Of a stretch of 43,938 bases of DNA, positions 40,619 to 43,938 are shown one piece after another. The stretch's first letter is position 1, and each line of letters begins with the position of its first letter. The notes under the pieces were generated by a model. The model was given only the letters and a program-made list of their open reading frames with translations. It was not told the DNA's origin and ran no database searches. The stretch lies in contig CAYXXU010000037.1 in the NCBI GenBank assembly GCA_964469155.1, positions 1-43,938 on the forward strand, in the 5' to 3' direction. This DNA comes from CAIWKO01 sp964469155 (lineage in GTDB: Bacteria; Bacteroidota; Bacteroidia; Bacteroidales; CAIWKO01). The position numbers and the translations under genes are program-made.

Positions 40619-43600
40619 ATGAGTATTACATCTGAAAAAACCTTTGAAGAATCTATTGAGCAAAGTCTTATTGACAATGGCGGATATACAATAGGAAATA
40701 TTGATGATTACAATAAAGAGGTTGCTTTAGATATACCAACGGTTATACAATTCTTGAAAACCACACAGCCAAAAGAATGGAAAAAGCTGGAAAAAGTTCA
40801 TGGAAACAACCTCGAAAAGAAAGTCATTCAACGCTTGGCAAAAGAATTGGATGCCCGCAGTTCATTAGATGTTTTACGTCATGGGTTCATTGATTTTGGC
40901 TCTCGCTTCAATTTAGCTTATTTTAAGCCCGATACAAAGCTCAACCCCGAAACGGAAGAATTGTACCGCCAGAACATTTTAAGCGTTACAAGGCAGGTTA
41001 AATACAGCCAGACAGGCGAAAACTCTCTTGATATGGTTCTTTTCGTCAATGGCATCCCTGTTGCCACAATCGAGCTGAAGAATCAATTCACAGGGCAGGA
41101 TGTTTCCAACGCAAAAAAGCAATATGCTTACGACCGTGACCAGCATGAACTTCTATTTCAATTTAAAAAACGCACTTTGGTTCACTTTGTGGTTGATGCG
41201 GACGAGGTTTACATGACTACAAAATTAGATGGTAATAGAACCAAGTTCATTCCCTTCAACAAAGGTCATGAAAACGGTGCTGGAAACCCTCCCAACCCAA
41301 ACGGATACAAAACATCTTACCTTTGGGAGGAGGCTCTAAAAAAGGATAGCTGGCTTGAAATAATTGGCAGATTTGTTCACATTCAGGTAGAAGAAATTAA
41401 GATTGACAACACCAAAATTAAAAAGGAAACAGTCATTTTCCCACGCTATCATCAATTGGATGCTGTTCGGAAATTATCGCAAGATACCAAAGCAAAAGGT
41501 TCGGGTAAAAACTACCTAATACAACATTCGGCAGGAAGTGGTAAAAGCAACACTATTGCATGGCTCGCCTATCGTCTATCGAGCTTACACGACACAGTAG
41601 ACAATCGTATATTTCATTCAGTGGTCGTAATCACAGACAGAAAAGTATTGGACAGGCAACTACAAAACACTATTTACCAGTTCGAACACAAACAGGGTGT
41701 AGTACAAAAGGTTGATAAAAATTCGGCACAACTTGCAGAATCATTAGAATCTGGAACTCCAATAATCATTACCACTTTACAGAAATTCCCGTTTATCCTT
41801 GATAAAATTGGAGTATTACCCAATCGCAAGTATGCAGTTATTGTTGACGAGGCTCATTCAAGTCAGGGGGGCGAAGCCACAAAGAAAATGAAGCAGATTT
41901 TAGTTGCAAAATCACTTGAGGATGCCGAAATTAGAGAAAAATCAATAGATTATAAAGGAGATAGTGAGACCGACTACGAAGATGAAATCAGAAAATCAAT
42001 GCAGGCGAGAGGAAAGCAACCCAACTTGAGTTTCTTTGCTTTTACAGCTACTCCAAAGCCTAAAACACTGGAGGTATTCGGAGATGTTGAATACAGCCCA
42101 TTGAGGCTCGATGATAGAGGCAGGGTTATTCCAAGACCTTCGCACATGTATTCCATGAAACAAGCGATTGAAGAGGGCTTTATAATAGATGTGTTGAAAA
42201 ACTACATGACCTATAAAGCCTACTTTAAACTGTCAAAACAAATAGAGGATAATCCAGAACTGAATAAAAAGAAAGCTACGAGAGCAATAGCTCGTTTTAT
42301 GTCGCTTCATCCGCACAATCTCGCCCAAAAAACCGAAGTAATTATTGAACATTTTCGTCTTGTAACATCAAAAAAGATAGGCGGAAAGGCAAAAGCTATG
42401 GTGGTTACGAGTTCTCGTCTTCACGCTGTTAGGTATAAGCAAGAAATTGACTTGTATATCAAAAATAAAGGATATACAGACATTAAAACATTGGTGGCAT
42501 TTTCAGGCAAAGTAATTGACGAATTTGCCAATGAATTTACCGAAATGGGTATGAATGGGTTTGGCGAAAAAGAACTCACCACAAAGTTTGATACCAGCGA
42601 ATATCAGGTGTTGATTGTTGCCGATAAATACCAGACAGGATTTGACCAACCACTACTGCATACGATGTATGTTGATAAGAAATTGTCAGGCGTAAAGGCA
42701 GTACAGACCATTTCACGATTAAATAGAACTTGTGCAGGGAAAGAAGACACCTTTGTTTTAGACTTCATAAACGAAACAGAGGATATTATTTATTCATTCC
42801 AACCCTACTATGAATTAACAACGGTAAAGGAAACGACTGACCCCAATCATTTATATGATTTAAAGCGAAAATTGGATGAAAAGCAACTTTACTTGCAATC
42901 AGAAATAGAATCCTTTTGCAAGGTATTCTTTAAAAAGTTGCAAGAGCAAACCATTAAAGACCACGCAAGGCTTAATGCCTTTATTGACCCCGCTGTTGAC
43001 AGATTCAAAAGCCTTGAAACAGAACAGGAAAAGGATGATTTTAAAAACAACCTGACTGTATTTTTACGATTATACTCTTTTCTATCACAAGTAATGCCTT
43101 TTCAGGATATTGAACTGGAAAAATTTTATGGGTACGGAAAATTGCTTTTAAATAAACTACCCAAAACTGTTCTAAGTGACCGCTTCAAATTAAATGATGA
43201 GGTGGCTTTGCAATACTATCGTTTACAGAAAACATCAGAAATATTGACTCTAACTCTGGAAGACCAAAAGGAGTATGGGTTGGATGCATTAAAAGAGGCG
43301 GGGCTTCGCAATGCAAATGACCAAAAAGCAAAGCTCACTGAAATAATTGAGGTTCTTAATGAGAAATTCGGAACTGAATTTACTGATGCAGACCGTCTAT
43401 TCTTTGACCAAATAGAACAGGAATTAGTTGCTGATACCAAGTTACAGCAACAGGCACAAAGTAATTCTAAAGAGAACTTTAAATTTGGCTTCGAAGAAAT
43501 CTTCTTGAAAAAACTAATTGAAAGGATGGAACAGAACGAAGAAATCTTCAAAAGAATTATGGATGATAATGCCTTTGCAGCAATCATTAAAGAGCATATG

Positions 43601-43636
43601 CTGAATACTGTTTATCAGAGGATAAATGCTCAGTGA
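40619..43636 (+). CDS. hsdR: Type I restriction-modification system restriction subunit
   Basis: HsdR (1005 aa) couples ATP-driven DNA translocation to cleavage. The N-terminal PD-(D/E)xK nuclease shows Asp138 and Glu152-Leu-Lys154 (DMVLFVNGIPVATIELKNQF). The SF2 motor has Walker A HSAGSGKS (303-310), DEAH at 410-413 (VDEAHSSQGG), FAFTATPKPKTLEVFG and the late motif FDQPLLHTMYVDKKLSGVKA with QTISRLNRT. The C-terminal helical region fits the HsdR assembly domain. All catalytic residues are intact, so the system is predicted active. It starts 13 bp after hsdS. Confidence 0.97.
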   Translation: MSITSEKTFEESIEQSLIDNGGYTIGNIDDYNKEVALDIPTVIQFLKTTQPKEWKKLEKVHGNNLEKKVIQRLAKELDARSSLDVLRHGFIDFGSRFNLAYFKPDTKLNPETEELYRQNILSVTRQVKYSQTGENSLDMVLFVNGIPVATIELKNQFTGQDVSNAKKQYAYDRDQHELLFQFKKRTLVHFVVDADEVYMTTKLDGNRTKFIPFNKGHENGAGNPPNPNGYKTSYLWEEALKKDSWLEIIGRFVHIQVEEIKIDNTKIKKETVIFPRYHQLDAVRKLSQDTKAKGSGKNYLIQHSAGSGKSNTIAWLAYRLSSLHDTVDNRIFHSVVVITDRKVLDRQLQNTIYQFEHKQGVVQKVDKNSAQLAESLESGTPIIITTLQKFPFILDKIGVLPNRKYAVIVDEAHSSQGGEATKKMKQILVAKSLEDAEIREKSIDYKGDSETDYEDEIRKSMQARGKQPNLSFFAFTATPKPKTLEVFGDVEYSPLRLDDRGRVIPRPSHMYSMKQAIEEGFIIDVLKNYMTYKAYFKLSKQIEDNPELNKKKATRAIARFMSLHPHNLAQKTEVIIEHFRLVTSKKIGGKAKAMVVTSSRLHAVRYKQEIDLYIKNKGYTDIKTLVAFSGKVIDEFANEFTEMGMNGFGEKELTTKFDTSEYQVLIVADKYQTGFDQPLLHTMYVDKKLSGVKAVQTISRLNRTCAGKEDTFVLDFINETEDIIYSFQPYYELTTVKETTDPNHLYDLKRKLDEKQLYLQSEIESFCKVFFKKLQEQTIKDHARLNAFIDPAVDRFKSLETEQEKDDFKNNLTVFLRLYSFLSQVMPFQDIELEKFYGYGKLLLNKLPKTVLSDRFKLNDEVALQYYRLQKTSEILTLTLEDQKEYGLDALKEAGLRNANDQKAKLTEIIEVLNEKFGTEFTDADRLFFDQIEQELVADTKLQQQAQSNSKENFKFGFEEIFLKKLIERMEQNEEIFKRIMDDNAFAAIIKEHMLNTVYQRINAQ

Positions 43637-43794
43637 GTGTAATCAATTCTAATTAAAGTTACTTTATTAATACCGTTCCCAAAAAGCGCCCCTTACAAAA
43701 GTGGATGCCTTCAGAATTTTTTATTTCAGCCATTCTGATTAGGGTGGATAGACCTCCAACAGTTTACAGTTATCAACTAAAATTGAAAAAAAAT

Positions 43795-43813
43795 TAAAAC
43801 CATGTTAAAACCA
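43795..43813. promoter_or_regulatory. Right candidate integrase arm-type site
   Basis: TAAAACCATGTTAAAACCA differs from the left site at 31054-31072 at one base. It lies 48 bp inside attR, in the 226-bp gap after hsdR that otherwise holds no gene. Confidence 0.6.
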
Positions 43814-43825
43814 TAAAAGAAAAAA

Positions 43826-43849
43826 GCACTTACTGTTGTCCGTAAGTGC
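43826..43849 (-). terminator. Terminator of the intact tRNA-Val, supplied by the island
   Basis: GCACTTAC (43826-43833) and GTAAGTGC (43842-43849) form a perfect 8-bp stem; on the minus strand it is followed by TTTTTTCTTTT. It sits just inside the island, so it restores termination of the tRNA that the island interrupts. It resembles the terminator at 30498-30520. Confidence 0.8.
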
Positions 43850-43861
43850 TTGATTTTGTTT

Positions 43862-43907
43862 GTGGGAGTTACTGGATTCGAACCAGTGACCCCCTGCTTG
43901 TAAGGCA
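43862..43907. repeat. attR, 46-bp direct repeat within tRNA-Val
   Basis: Identical to 30892-30937. Here the repeat continues into the 5' half of the tRNA (GGTGCTCTGAACC...), so the functional gene copy lies on this side of the island. Confidence 0.92.
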
Positions 43908-43937
43908 GGTGCTCTGAACCAGCTGAGCTAAACTCCC
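43863..43937 (-). tRNA. tRNA-Val(TAC)
   Basis: On the minus strand the gene begins GGGAGTTTAGCTCAGCTGG and ends with AACTCCC plus A. The 7-bp acceptor stem, the D arm, the anticodon arm CCTGC-CTTACAA-GCAGG with anticodon TAC, the T arm ACTGG-TTCGAAT-CCAGT and the discriminator A are all normal. The island is inserted at its 3' end, and the repeat restores the gene. Confidence 0.95.
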
Positions 43938-43938
43938 T

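Larger units (their letters stand above)
30892..43907. mobile_element. 13-kb genomic island integrated in tRNA-Val(TAC)
   Basis: The island lies between two identical 46-bp repeats (30892-30937 and 43862-43907) that are the 3' part of tRNA-Val. A tyrosine integrase is the first gene beside the left repeat. It also carries an excisionase-like HTH protein, a replication-initiator-like protein, small membrane proteins, a serine recombinase and a full type I restriction-modification operon. Near-identical 19-bp sites occur inside both ends. Conjugation genes are absent, so it is a non-conjugative integrative element, phage satellite or cryptic prophage. Confidence 0.9.

Overview
The window is a piece of a Bacteroidota chromosome, most likely class Bacteroidia. 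Supporting signs are a C-terminal type IX secretion (T9SS) sorting domain, Bacteroidetes-type promoters (TTG-N19-TAnnTTTG), weak ribosome binding sites, futalosine-pathway menaquinone genes, and Bacteroidetes-style integrase and type I restriction proteins. The genus cannot be fixed from the sequence alone.

Positions 1-29,000 are ordinary chromosome with small accessory insertions. In order: menaquinone genes mqnD and mqnB; an MFS transporter; miaA; a nucleotidyltransferase toxin-like pair; an outer-membrane protein; a TrmH-type rRNA methyltransferase; a DUF4349 lipoprotein; a membrane/winged-helix operon (8.6-14 kb) that includes a large DUF4173-like membrane protein fused to leucine-rich repeats; an unusual array of ten 21-bp phased palindromes upstream of a protein of unknown function (14.2-15.3 kb); a RelE-type toxin-antitoxin pair; a PHP phosphatase; a GNAT acetyltransferase; Fe superoxide dismutase; an M29 aminopeptidase; a cyclophilin; a biotin-dependent carboxyltransferase; a TerC protein; and a block of secreted proteins and peptidases (T9SS cargo, M49-like, M28). 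Several families of short dispersed inverted repeats sit between genes, and one has entered a reading frame. A decayed IS200/IS605 element lies near 29 kb.

The right third (30,892-43,907) is a 13-kb genomic island in a tRNA-Val(TAC) gene. It is bounded by a perfect 46-bp direct repeat of the tRNA 3' part, and the intact tRNA lies at the right end. Both inner ends carry a near-identical 19-bp site that is probably bound by the integrase. The island encodes, from left to right: tyrosine integrase; a 310-aa unknown; an excisionase-like HTH protein; an HUH-type replication-initiator-like protein; a small HTH protein; a 128-aa unknown; two overlapping single-span membrane proteins, the first resembling an inovirus major coat protein of the Pf3 type; a serine recombinase; a small membrane protein and a very acidic protein on the other strand; a 154-bp palindrome; and a complete type I restriction-modification operon (hsdM-hsdS-hsdR). 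The chromosome side of the left boundary holds a GIY-YIG gene lying between two copies of the same tRNA 3' end, so this tRNA locus looks like a repeated insertion target.

The most interesting candidates are the possible cryptic filamentous-phage module inside the island, the phased 21-bp palindrome array, the tRNA-tailed GIY-YIG unit, and the acidic protein placed divergently from the restriction system.
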